DNA of 64,000 bases, taken from positions 24,384,272-24,448,271 of the forward strand of contig NC_026659.2 of assembly GCF_000004075.3 (NCBI RefSeq). Reading direction: 5' to 3'. The position numbers were made by a program, and so were the translations under genes. Shown here one piece after another: positions 54,584-64,000 of this stretch. Below the pieces are notes generated by a model. That model did not search any database, was not told the DNA's origin, and was given only the letters and a program-made list of their open reading frames with translations. This DNA is from Cucumis sativus (taxonomy: Eukaryota > Streptophyta > Magnoliopsida > Cucurbitales > Cucurbitaceae). Every line of letters starts with the position of its first letter. The stretch's first letter is position 1.

Positions 54584-56509
54584 ATGCCGGTATCAAAATC
54601 CAAGTCTGCCTCAAAGGATAAGTCCTCTGCTAGGGCTGCTGCCAAGAAGCAGCCGAAGGCTTCAAAAACCTCTGCTTCTAAAAATTCAAACAGGACTTCA
54701 GCAGCCACTACTGCTCAAAATCCAGTTGGTGAATTGGATCATACGGTTGAAATATCATCAACACTAACCACTTCCTCATTGCTCTCTGACAATGGTCACT
54801 TCCAGAACATGGAAGATATGGATGACCACTCAAGCAGTCCACGTGGTACAGTATCTGATTTTGATCTGTCTTCCAACAATGGTAGCTGCTCGGGTGAGTC
54901 AGAGGATCCAAAAGAGAAGACAGTTGATTCTTCAAACCAGCAAGATAGGACAACTGGGTGTGACCATGAAAAGCGGGAGAAGATTCGATTAAAGAATGAG
55001 AAAAAACATCAAAGACAGAAAGAAAAACGGGCTCAGGAGTTGCATGAACGATGCAAAGGCTATCTAATGTCTAGAAAGCTTGAAGCTCTTTCTCAGCAAC
55101 TGGTTGCTATGGGATTCTCTCCTGAAAGAGCTACCATGGCGCTAATATTAAATGAGGGTAAGTTAGAGGAATCAGTCGCCTGGCTCTTTGAAGTAAACAC
55201 AGAAGAGCCCCGGAACAAGGACACTGTTAATGTTACAAGTGGGAGTAACTTGAAGATTGATATTAACAGTGAGCTAGCTCATATTTCAGCTCTTGAAGCA
55301 CAGTTTAAATGCTCAAAACAAGAGGTTGAACGAGCCATAGTTGCTTCTGGTGGTGATCTTGATAAGGCAGAGGGTATTCTAAGAGAACAGAAGCAGAAAG
55401 AATCCGTCAGTCAGTCAAATCACGAAGTAGTTGGTGAAACACATAGAATGGCAAGAGCTCAAGAAACGGCTGGATCTGCATCTGTCTTTACAATGCAATC
55501 AAGCAATAGAGAGTTTAGCAGTAATAGTGCGCAAATGACGGTACCAGCGTGGTTAGAAGCAGGCAATAGGAGTACACAACAGTCTTTGAAGACGACAGAC
55601 CAACCAAGACTGCTGAGGGGAGGGGAGAAGAGATGGCCTGCTGTAGGATCAGGCCTTTCTTTGTCAACTTCATCGTCACCATTGCCTGTAGTCACGTCTC
55701 ATCCGTATGCAAAGGCAGAGGCTCAAATTGGTGTTTCTAAAAGCGAAGCCATCCACCTTCGACGAGAAATACCCGAACAGCCAGTCGAGCCAGTCGTTTT
55801 TATTCAGCAGCAGCCTCAATCCATAAATGGGTTGCAAAATGCTGTCTCCAGTCCCATGCTTCCTGGAACAACTCCATGGTATTCAAACAATGCTCCAACT
55901 AATAAAAATATCATCTCGAGTGACAAATTGCTGCACAATCATAGCAGGATGATCCTTGGGGCAGAAAATAGAAGGCTAGAACAGATTTACCATCAGGTTG
56001 TTCATAATCAACCACAATTCATGTCTGGTCCGGTTGAGATGTTATCATCGGGGCTAGATATACCCTGGGCGAAAGAGAATGTATCATCGTCACACTTTCC
56101 TTCCGAAGCACAAAGTTTGTGGAAACCTGGTGGTGGAACTCTATCTTCCTTCACAGTCCCATCGTCTTATGGATCGAGTTCAAACCTCAGCCAAGGCTCA
56201 CCTGCACAAACGACGGGGTTATTGTCACAGATGGACTGGAATCTCGGGGGGTTGATGCCATATTGCGATTACAACAGAATAGACTGGACTCTGCATAGCC
56301 CAAGTTCACGGTCGAGTGAGTTGTCTCCAGGCTTTTCGTCATCGTTGAGGAACGGTTCAGGGATGAGGCTGTGTGAACTTGGAATGCAGGGCGGGGGAGG
56401 TGTAAAAGATGTATCGGGTTCAGGTGGATTGCGCGATTGGACCTCTCCTTTTGCAGGAAATGATCTATTCAGTGCACCCAGGCAGCTTGTTACGTCTCCA
56501 TTTCCTTAG
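54584..56509 (+). CDS. UBA-domain protein
   Basis: 641 aa encoded in a single coding exon after a leader intron. The N-terminus is a Lys/Ser/Ala-rich low-complexity stretch (about 1-40), followed by an acidic/Ser region and a charged stretch (KREKIRLKNEKKHQRQKEKR). A UBA-type three-helix domain lies at about 164-206 (LSQQLVAMGFSPERATMALI...VAWLFE) and a second UBA/TS-N-like helix set at about 234-268 (QEVERAIVASGGDLDKAEGIL). The C-terminal ~350 residues are Ser/Gln/Pro-rich and probably disordered. It resembles plant proteins annotated as ubiquitin-associated/EF1B-type. Binding to ubiquitin is inferred from the MGF loop; the cellular role is not known to me. The frame is open to 54557 but the leader splice and context favour 54584. 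Confidence 0.85.
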   Translation: MPVSKSKSASKDKSSARAAAKKQPKASKTSASKNSNRTSAATTAQNPVGELDHTVEISSTLTTSSLLSDNGHFQNMEDMDDHSSSPRGTVSDFDLSSNNGSCSGESEDPKEKTVDSSNQQDRTTGCDHEKREKIRLKNEKKHQRQKEKRAQELHERCKGYLMSRKLEALSQQLVAMGFSPERATMALILNEGKLEESVAWLFEVNTEEPRNKDTVNVTSGSNLKIDINSELAHISALEAQFKCSKQEVERAIVASGGDLDKAEGILREQKQKESVSQSNHEVVGETHRMARAQETAGSASVFTMQSSNREFSSNSAQMTVPAWLEAGNRSTQQSLKTTDQPRLLRGGEKRWPAVGSGLSLSTSSSPLPVVTSHPYAKAEAQIGVSKSEAIHLRREIPEQPVEPVVFIQQQPQSINGLQNAVSSPMLPGTTPWYSNNAPTNKNIISSDKLLHNHSRMILGAENRRLEQIYHQVVHNQPQFMSGPVEMLSSGLDIPWAKENVSSSHFPSEAQSLWKPGGGTLSSFTVPSSYGSSSNLSQGSPAQTTGLLSQMDWNLGGLMPYCDYNRIDWTLHSPSSRSSELSPGFSSSLRNGSGMRLCELGMQGGGGVKDVSGSGGLRDWTSPFAGNDLFSAPRQLVTSPFP

Positions 56510-57937
56510 GTTTTGGGGAGTTAAAAAGTGTAAACAAACATGTGTGCCTGATTGTTACTATGGACTTTTCCTGTTGTTTATTTTGTAGTTTGCCAAATGA
56601 AGAAAGGTGCATCATCTAGTGTGGCTAATAATTCTTTTTGTCTTTCTCCTCCTCTGCCCTTTGTTTTCCTTATCAGCTCCATAGTTTTCTTTCAATTTGA
56701 CCCTATATTATTATTGTTATTATTTAGATTAAACAACCTACATTACCTGATATACATTTGATCCACATACTTAATATATACACTACTAATATCTACTACT
56801 TTCATATTCACTTGATACATTTTCAATAAACATTTGATACGTTTGAAATATGTATACTTGATACAAATTTGATATATGTATCAAGGGAATATCATAGGTG
56901 TATTTGGATTAGTATATATGGTAAAAGTATATATCACAAACTCACACCATTATAATTTATGATAATATAGGACTATAATAACTTACTCACTTCACTGCCT
57001 TCAAGGTGACATTTTTTTGGTTTAAAGTTAATAAATTATTTACAAAAATGTCAAATTGCTTTATTTATCTAAATATTATTAGACATATTTACTTAATTGT
57101 CATTAACTTAAAAACTTATGTTATTTTGTCATTTTCAACATTTAGGTACATAAACATGTGTATCAAGCATATATTAAGTTATTACTTTGGATTGGACTTG
57201 ATTTTTTTTGTCATATCATCACCCACTACATTTTTCTTTTAAGAAATATCAATTATGTTCGTTGATTTCAAATTATATTTGTCTTAAATGCTTATACCAA
57301 TAGAATAAACTTGTTAAATAAACTAAGAAATCAACCTAATATTTATACTCACTTTTGATTGACTAATTACTCTAAAAACACCCATAAAATCTTGAAAAAG
57401 ATCGCTGAGTTTTCTATCAAAACTAGTTGAAGCTAAAGCAAAAGAGAGAAAAGTGGCACACCGTACTTTCAATTATAATAATTTAGTCTATATACTTTTA
57501 ATGATATTAAAATTGGACTTACCCCTTCAAAGATAAGTCAGTTATAAAAATTAAATCTACCCATCATACAAATTGAATTGAATGAATCAACACATGAATA
57601 TTCAATAAATAAAGACTTTTTGAATATATGTCAACAAATATATTATTAATATCGAGAACTCTATTTATTATTTTAATTCTATAAGAAAGAAAAAAGAAAA
57701 GAGTCCATTTATAATTTAACCTAATTTCGAGGAGTTTACCATTTCATTTTCTTGGGCACTAAGGGTTTAGGGGCACGCGCCTTCTCGATCGCGCTCTCTT
57801 TCTCTGCCTTGCCGTATCATTCTTCCTTTCATTCCCCCAAGAAATATCAAATTCCATCTCCGGTGGATCAGATCCTCCGATCAATCCAACCAATCCAAAT
57901 CAATTTTCCCCGATTTCCAATCCTCAATCTCTATGCT
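56510..57937. other. Spacer, with ELC promoter and leader at the right end
   Basis: The first ~200 bases are the 3' flank of the UBA gene. At 56745-56900 TTGATAC-type words recur at irregular spacing (not a CRISPR). A telo-box-like AAGGGTTTAG at 57761 and an open but ATG-less leader (57752-57937) precede the ELC start. Confidence 0.4.
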
Positions 57938-59206
57938 ATGGTACCGTCGCCGTCCCACTCCGATCCCTCCCCGCCCAATCCTCAAATAATCCAACAATTC
58001 CTCAGCTCCGTCCTCTCTCAGCGGGGCCCCTCCGCCCTTCCCTACACTGAAGACACCAAGTGGCTGATCCGCCAGCACTTGGTCGCTCTCACCACCGCCT
58101 TCCCCTCGTTGGTCCCTCGTACCGCGAGTTTCACTCACAACGATGGCCGCTCCGTCAACCTCCTCCAATCCGATGGAACTGTTCCCATGTCGTTTCAAGG
58201 CGCTACCTACAACATTCCGGTTGTTATTTGGCTCATGGAGTCGTATCCTCGACACCCCCCTTGTGTTTATGTGAACCCAACTCGGGATATGATCATCAAA
58301 CGCCCTCATCCTCATGTTAATCCATCCGGTATGGTCTCCATCCCTTATTTACAAAATTGGATTTATCCGAGCTCTAATTTGGTTGAATTGGTTCGTAATT
58401 TGAGCGTTATGTTTGGTCGCGACCCACCGCTTTATTCTCAACGGAGACCGAATCCTAGTCCTAGCCCTAGCCCTAGTCCTTCTCCGAGTCCTAGTTCTAG
58501 TTTTGGGCGTAATAGTGTTAATTCTTCGATTGCTTCTAATATGGGGGTTGCCGCTTTCCCACGCCCTGCAATTCCGCCGAGGGCTTACCCACCGTCGCCG
58601 TATGGTAGCGGTAATGATATAGCTTCTATTGCGCGTATGCAGCCTCATACGGAAGATCCTAATGAAGTTTTCAAACGAAATGCGATTAATAAGCTTGTGG
58701 AGATGGTGCATAATGATATTGTCGGGTTAAGAAAGACTAGGGAGGCTGAAATGGAAGGACTTTTTAGTGCACAGGGAGTGTTGAAACAGAGAGAGGAGGA
58801 TCTAAACAAAGGTTTGAAAGAGATGCAAGATGAGAAAGAGGCTTTAGAGCAGCAACTGCAGATGGTTTTGATGAATACTGATGTTTTGGAAGCTTGGTTA
58901 AGGGAGAATGAGGGGAAGATTAGCAGTGATTTCAATGCCCACGACGCGTTTGAATGTGTTGATGTGCTTTCAAAGCAAGTGCTTGAGTGTACTGCTTCAG
59001 ATTTGGCAATAGAAGATGCTATATATTCCTTGGATAAGGCTGTGCAGGATGGGGCAATACAATTTGATCAGTACTTAAGGAATGTGAGGTTGTTGTCAAG
59101 AGAGCAGTTTTTTCACCGGGCTACCGCTGCCAAAGTCAGAGCATCTCAATTGCAAGCTCAAGTTGCTAACATGGCTTCACGGATTTCTCAGTATTCTAAT
59201 AGCTGA
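57938..59206 (+). CDS. ELC: ESCRT-I subunit ELC / VPS23 (TSG101-type)
   Basis: Intron-less, 422 aa. ESCRT-I component that binds ubiquitinated cargo and directs it to multivesicular bodies at endosomes; Arabidopsis ELC (ELCH) also affects cytokinesis and VPS23A affects ABA-receptor turnover. UEV domain at about 32-165 ([49 protein letters not shown]) with no catalytic Cys, as expected for a UEV. A Pro/Ser linker with a (PS)n run is encoded at 58452-58500. A coiled coil lies at about 245-320 ([19 protein letters not shown]...), then a C-terminal steadiness box ending ISQYSNS. The open frame reaches up to 57752 but lacks any ATG before 57938, which aligns with the family start. Confidence 0.92.
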   Translation: MVPSPSHSDPSPPNPQIIQQFLSSVLSQRGPSALPYTEDTKWLIRQHLVALTTAFPSLVPRTASFTHNDGRSVNLLQSDGTVPMSFQGATYNIPVVIWLMESYPRHPPCVYVNPTRDMIIKRPHPHVNPSGMVSIPYLQNWIYPSSNLVELVRNLSVMFGRDPPLYSQRRPNPSPSPSPSPSPSPSSSFGRNSVNSSIASNMGVAAFPRPAIPPRAYPPSPYGSGNDIASIARMQPHTEDPNEVFKRNAINKLVEMVHNDIVGLRKTREAEMEGLFSAQGVLKQREEDLNKGLKEMQDEKEALEQQLQMVLMNTDVLEAWLRENEGKISSDFNAHDAFECVDVLSKQVLECTASDLAIEDAIYSLDKAVQDGAIQFDQYLRNVRLLSREQFFHRATAAKVRASQLQAQVANMASRISQYSNS

Positions 59207-61856
59207 AATATTGTGGCAATTTTCCCCTTTAGCTCTGCTGCCTTTATATGGTGCGCAGCAATGCACTGCTTGATTTCTGCTATTTGGATGGCCTTCAGGG
59301 GTATTACAGGAAGGTTAGAATTTTGTGAATTTTTTCCTTCTTTTTTAGTTCTCCATTTCAAAGATGTTCCCTTTCTGATAAATATTTTTCTAGCATTTTA
59401 CTGTTGGGGGGGTATGGGTTATTGGAAAAAAAGTATATGTACCAAAGAATAATATTTGTGTCAAAATCATTTGTCTACTTACAATTTGATGTGAATGATA
59501 GTATATTTTTTCTTCATAATTCGTGTCCGGAATTTGATCTTTACAACGTCTCTTGGTTTGATTATTTAGATAGATCTATTAATATATTGTGCTCATGTGA
59601 TGGGTGTTTTCTCTTGAAAGCAGTCACGGTTATTGATTGATGTCTTTTCTTGACCTCTTTAACTTTTTATGTTATTGTTTGGTTCTCGTGATGATTTACT
59701 GATCGAGGGTGATGAAGTACAACAGTCTCGATGTATATCACACTGTTATTGTATAAGAAAATAATGAGGATGAATTGTAAAGAAATCCCATTACAGATGT
59801 GCTCTATACATTGACTTGATGAGCGTGACCTTTAAAAATTCCCTCTTTTCATGGATGGGTAGTGTTTTGGTAGGCGCACTGCAGCACAGTTGCCCTCTGG
59901 AGCCTAGGCAGACTTTTTTTTTTTGTGTGGTGCGCACTACATATAAAAATATTACATTAAAAATAGAAATCATAGTTGGAGTGGAAATATGGAAAAAAAG
60001 ATCTCAAAGACTAGAAGTTTTGCATTTAAGCTTAGTAAACTTGATTCATTTAGTTAATAACTTAATAAAGAAGGAAAACCCTTAATTGTTACTATTTTTT
60101 AAACAAAAATGAAAAAGCCCCAAAGCTCAGGGCGGGATTCACAAAAGGCATGTCTACATGAAGAGATTAATGAGTCAGTATCCCTTAATCTGATTCGAGG
60201 ACGTGTCCCCATTCTTTACCTACTGACTCTAGGGTGCAGCGCTTAGAATCCTTTTGCTATGCCTTGTAGACCACCCGTGCATGCTGCCTTGTTTAATCAA
60301 TTGCTCCTCTTTCCCCTATCCCTTGTCACACGCATAGTTCCTAGTAGGACTACTTCTTTACCAGTCTGTCTCATTTACTCTGCGTCTTTGTAGAAATACG
60401 ATTGTGAAAGTTCTTCTTTATCCATCTTTTTTGTGAGAAATGGTTCTTGTGATAGGTTTGTTGTTTATTCCATTTGGAGGAGTTGGTGGTGTGAGAGAGT
60501 AAAATCTTGTAAGGTGTAAGAGCGATATTTTGTTGATGATTGTTCCCTTGTTAGATTCTATGTTTCTCTTTGGGGTTGGTGACTAGGTCTTTTCGTAATT
60601 GCTTGCTAGGTCTCATTTAGTATGGATTCTCTTTTGTATATGGTTTAGATCCTCTTTGTTTTTTTGTTGTATTATCATATAACAAGGACTGTTTTACTGT
60701 TCTCAATGGTGCACTCTATACATAGTAACTTCGAGAATTAAAATCCTTAAATCCTTAGCTTTTCAAGGTGAGTGTTGCTTTTAACCTAATTGTATTGTAT
60801 TGACATTTCGTTCAAAATGGTAGTTTATCTTGTCGTTCATGGAAGAGATGAGTTGCTTTGGCAGGTTGGAGTGTAGCCTATGTTGTGTGTGGTTCTTTTC
60901 GTTTGAAGAAATAGGAGGACTTGGTTTAGGACTTCCTTAAGGGTCTATGTTTATGTAGAGTGATGAGTTCGAGTTGTGAAATTTGGAAGGTTATTGGAGT
61001 TGAGTTAAGAAGTCTATGTTTGAGATGCATAATTGTTTTGTTTAAAATGATGGGGTAAAGAGAGATAAAGAAGGAAAAGATGAAGTTCATCAATAAATGC
61101 TCAAACTTCGATAGTAAACCCGAAGATGATAAAGTTGAGTTATTCAAGATTATTTCTGAAGTTGCGAGCAAAACATCCCTCTTACTGTTTAATGCTTGTT
61201 TTGTTCTATGTATTCCCGGTGTGCTTTCTTGTGCATTGTTATACCAACTTGTATTCGAAAGTACAGTTTTGTTCATGGATTAAGAAAACTCTTTTGGTCA
61301 TATTTATCGATCTTAAACAACATTGTTTTACCTAAATTCAATGGTACGTGGATTAAATTGATATCATTCAAGTTAAAGATTGAATCAAAATGAAGTTTAA
61401 GAAACTAAATTATTTCTGATCACAAAATCAACCACCAAAAGGTCATCTTTTCCAACATCTGTTCAGACTATAAGTTTATGAATCTATTATTCAAACATTG
61501 GACATAACTAGACTTCAAGATGAGCAAGTGAAAAATACATAATTATATTGTCAAAGCAAAGCTTAACTTAGCAAGTAACATGCATCATAATACATAAAAT
61601 GGGTACAATCACTTCATCTAGGAATTTGGCTAAAAGTCAAAAAGTTGAGACTAAGGGTCAATTGTTTTTTAGTCATGAATAATTTAGACAATCATCACGA
61701 ATAGGTTTTTGTCCATCCAATCATTGAACAATGAGCTTTTTATATAGTTGATAAAAGTGTCTAATAGGTTTATGAACTTTTGAGTCTCTAATAAATTTTG
61801 AACAATTTTGTATCTAACTCTCTAATGAAGACCTATTCTTGCTTTTATGTTTAGTT
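59207..61856. other. 3' flank of ELC and gene-poor spacer
   Basis: The first ~250 bases are the likely 3'UTR. At 59860-59940 there is a GC-richer piece (GTAGGCGCACTGCAGC... GGTGCGCAC) typical of dispersed repeats. The stretch 60110-60430 is also GC-richer but shows no RNA or protein signature I recognise. Confidence 0.35.
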
Positions 61857-62745
61857 GATTTATTAAAAAATCAAAACTCACGAAGTAAATTTGAAAGTTC
61901 AAGCACAAAATATATATGAATGTACTTATTTTTTTTAAAATAAAGTATGTCACTTAACACTTTTTAATTTTGTAGTTGTTGAAGGAGAAATTTTGAATCA
62001 ATTACAAAATGTTCTATCATTTACCAAACTATTGATGAAATTATAAATAATTGAATTTGTGACCAATTAAAAGCTGATATGTGTTCCAAATTGAGATTGA
62101 AGATATAGATTGATGAATCTGAATAATGTTATGTGTTTTTATTGTGATTATTGGATGGAATGAAATTATTTTAACCCTAAAGTTCATTAGAACTTGAAAA
62201 GTAGGCTTAATTTGTCCCAAATGTCAAATAAAATGCAAATCCAATTAGTAGTGTCTAAAGGCAAGGTCAATGAATCAAATTAAGCTTAAACGTACAAAGT
62301 GCCTAAATATTTCAGATTCAAATAGTCTAAAGGAAATTCCTCTAACATTTTAGAAAACCTTTTAACTCATAATGCTAAATCATGCGTGAAGTTTAAAACT
62401 CCTTGAAAAAGACATTCTTCTAAGATCCCAACTTCAAGAACATCCACAAGCGCTATTACCATATATTGAACAAATACATTCCGTGTGTAGAGATTAAAAT
62501 CATTCACATCAAATCTACGAAACATGCTACTCTAAAAATCTCATGCGAACAGTATCTAATTCATCTATAAATCTAAATATGCATATAATGTCTTGTCTCG
62601 TGAAAACAGTTTAACATATAAAAAAATTAAAAAAATCAAAATTGAGGAAAAATTTTAAAATTTTGAAAATGTGAAAGTTCAAGCATAAAATAGATTTCAA
62701 TGTAATTTATTAAAAAAATTACTACTCAACACTTTTTAGTATTTC
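61857..62745. repeat. Spacer with a diverged ~120-bp direct repeat at its ends
   Basis: 61857-61975 and 62622-62745 share AAAATCAAAA, GAAAGTTCAAGCA, AAAATA, AATGTA and CAACACTTTTTA words in the same order. The interior has no recognised gene. Confidence 0.45.
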
Positions 62746-63750
62746 TTAAATAAATTTTAAAAACTAAAAAAAGAAAAGAAGAAAAACCAATGAATATATT
62801 TGATAGGAAAGTGATATTTTTGGTCATTGCCCCATTCCCATTGAAGAAATGGTTTGTTTGTAAGAATTCTACATGTTTTTAGTTTTCTATTTTTTGAAAA
62901 TTATGTTTCAGTATAATTTCAAAAACAAAATCTTCAAAGTTTTCTAAAACAACTTTTTCTTTTTCTTTTTTTTCTTTTAGTTTCAAAATTTTGACTTTGT
63001 TTTCCAAATCATGTTTAAAAGTACTAAACCAAGAAAATCAATGTACTGTATTGTTGTTGACAGTAAATTAAAACATCAAAGTATGTTAGGCATAACATTA
63101 GGTATAGAAAAATCAATGCCATCAATTTAGAGTACCATTCTTCTCTCTTTTTGGTTGAGAAATTGAATGGATTATGCCTCCATCTTCAGAAATAAAAGCA
63201 AACAATTTCAACACCAAATATAGATAGCAATTGAGCCATCTAATAGCTCCAACACATTTAATTGAGCCAAATCAGTTAAAGTTTTGCTGTCTCAAAGAGC
63301 AAAAATGTTGAACATTTGAAATAAAGAGAAGAAAGAAAAGTGAATGAGGAACTATGAGATATCTCACTAATTGTGCAGATAAACAGTTCTAAGCATGTAG
63401 AATATCTCTGTACAATTTTTGAAGAAAACGATCTACAAGTTACATCATATTTTAAGTGGAAAGAATCTGAGAATCAAAGTATAAGCTGATTCATAGTGGC
63501 ACCTGAACTAAGATGTGGCTAAAACAGTTGCCAGGCTATTTACATAAAAATGCATATTTGTTAACTAAAATTGCAAAAGATTGCTCACAATTTTGATTTC
63601 CTAAGCAAACGTATAAATTATGCAATTACCTAAGTCGTAGTATCAATCATCGTTTGTTCTTTCGTACCTGGTTTTCAAAGACTTTTTTGAGCATAGGAAG
63701 GCTTTATGGACCAAATGGGAAAACAAATTGCCAAAGAATCAAAGAATCTT
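62746..63750. other. AT-rich spacer, 3' flank of the right-edge gene
   Basis: No gene recognised. The part adjoining 63751 would be the 3'UTR of the minus-strand gene. Confidence 0.35.
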
Positions 63751-63999
63751 TTATGTTTTTTTAGTACTGTTGGATTTAGAGTCGGCACGAACTGTCTTGT
63801 TTGAGAAGCAATGGCGCACACGGACTTGGTGACTGAATGATCGAGTTGAGCAACTTCCTTCTACAATGACAGTTAACATAACTTCCTTGTCTCGTGTGTC
63901 TTCGGACCACCAGTTTTGTGGGATGCCATCAACAAACTCTTCCAGCGTGTGGGATTCTTCGTGGTGTACCGATATCTCGATAGATTGCTCAGGTTTAAT
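63751..63999 (-). CDS. C-terminal part of an unidentified protein, cut by the window edge
   Basis: On the minus strand an open frame enters from the right edge and runs for 82 codons to TAA at 63753-63751. Recognisable stretches include [39 protein letters not shown] and [16 protein letters not shown]. Composition is normal for coding and GC is higher than the flanks, which favours a real last exon. I do not recognise the family. Alternatively an intron could end the exon early; no ATG is needed because the start lies outside the window. Confidence 0.5.
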   Translation of the reverse strand: MKPEQSIEISVHHEESHTLEEFVDGIPQNWWSEDTRDKEVMLTVIVEGSCSTRSFSHQVRVRHCFSNKTVRADSKSNSTKKT

Positions 64000-64000
64000 T

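Noticed and set aside
56745-56900. Recurring TTGATAC words resembling a repeat array
   Set aside because: Irregular spacing, changing repeat sequence and plant context rule out a CRISPR array.
57752-57937. N-terminal extension of ELC by 62 codons
   Set aside because: The frame is open but begins with TTG, and no ATG occurs before 57938, where family similarity starts.
58349-58711. Minus-strand Arg/Thr-rich open frame of 120 codons
   Set aside because: Antisense shadow of the Pro-Ser linker of ELC.
60110-60430. GC-richer segment downstream of ELC as a possible non-coding RNA gene
   Set aside because: No fold, box motif or similarity was recognised, so it was not called.
1-64000. tRNA, rRNA or snRNA genes
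   Set aside because: None recognised by eye apart from the SINE A/B boxes; a covariance-model scan would be needed to exclude small RNAs.

Overview
The window is AT-rich plant nuclear DNA. It has spliced genes with GT-AG introns, intron-less PPR and mTERF genes, QALGGH zinc-finger and TSG101/ELC-type proteins, and abundant non-autonomous transposon debris. Gene content and repeat style suggest a cucurbit (Cucurbitaceae), but that is a guess from recognition; no species marker is present.

Layout, left to right. (1) 1-2.5 kb: gene debris and repeats, including a fragment of a PPR gene fused to a copy of a nucleoporin 3'UTR, and a non-coding block repeated at 32.8-33.5 kb. (2) 2.6-9.9 kb: two mTERF-family genes (+) flanking a CRR22-like DYW-type PPR gene (-). 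(3) 12.0-27.1 kb: a 16-exon NUP214/LNO1-like nucleoporin gene (predicted 1663 aa), whose 4-kb intron 5 holds a LINE tail, a SINE fragment and two nested miniature LTR retrotransposons (TRIMs). (4) 28.5-29.6 kb: a third mTERF paralogue. (5) 29.6-35.5 kb: gene-poor repeats. (6) 35.5-36.5 kb: single C2H2 zinc-finger/EAR repressor. (7) 38.1-38.9 kb: a foldback element with a near-perfect inner hairpin. (8) 39.6-41.9 kb: a second DYW-type PPR gene, At1g71420-like. (9) 43.6-47.8 kb: a 10-exon KDPG/KHG aldolase gene with a LINE remnant in its last intron. (10) 47.8-52.9 kb: gene-poor. (11) 54.6-56.5 kb: a UBA-domain protein with a leader intron containing a SINE. (12) 57.9-59.2 kb: an ELC/VPS23 ESCRT-I gene. 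(13) 59.2-64 kb: mostly empty, with the C-terminus of an unidentified minus-strand gene at the right edge.

Five of the ten genes (three mTERFs, two PPRs) encode predicted organelle gene-expression factors. The three mTERFs are clearly local duplicates that share coding ends and 3'UTR sequence, and the left-edge debris indicates that a larger part of the locus (CRR22, NUP214 tail, non-coding block) was once duplicated and then mostly lost. The remaining genes act in mRNA export, ESCRT sorting, transcriptional repression and keto-acid aldol cleavage, and have no evident functional link to each other.

Exon boundaries were derived by hand from reading frame, GT-AG sites and remembered family sequences; they have not been checked against transcripts.
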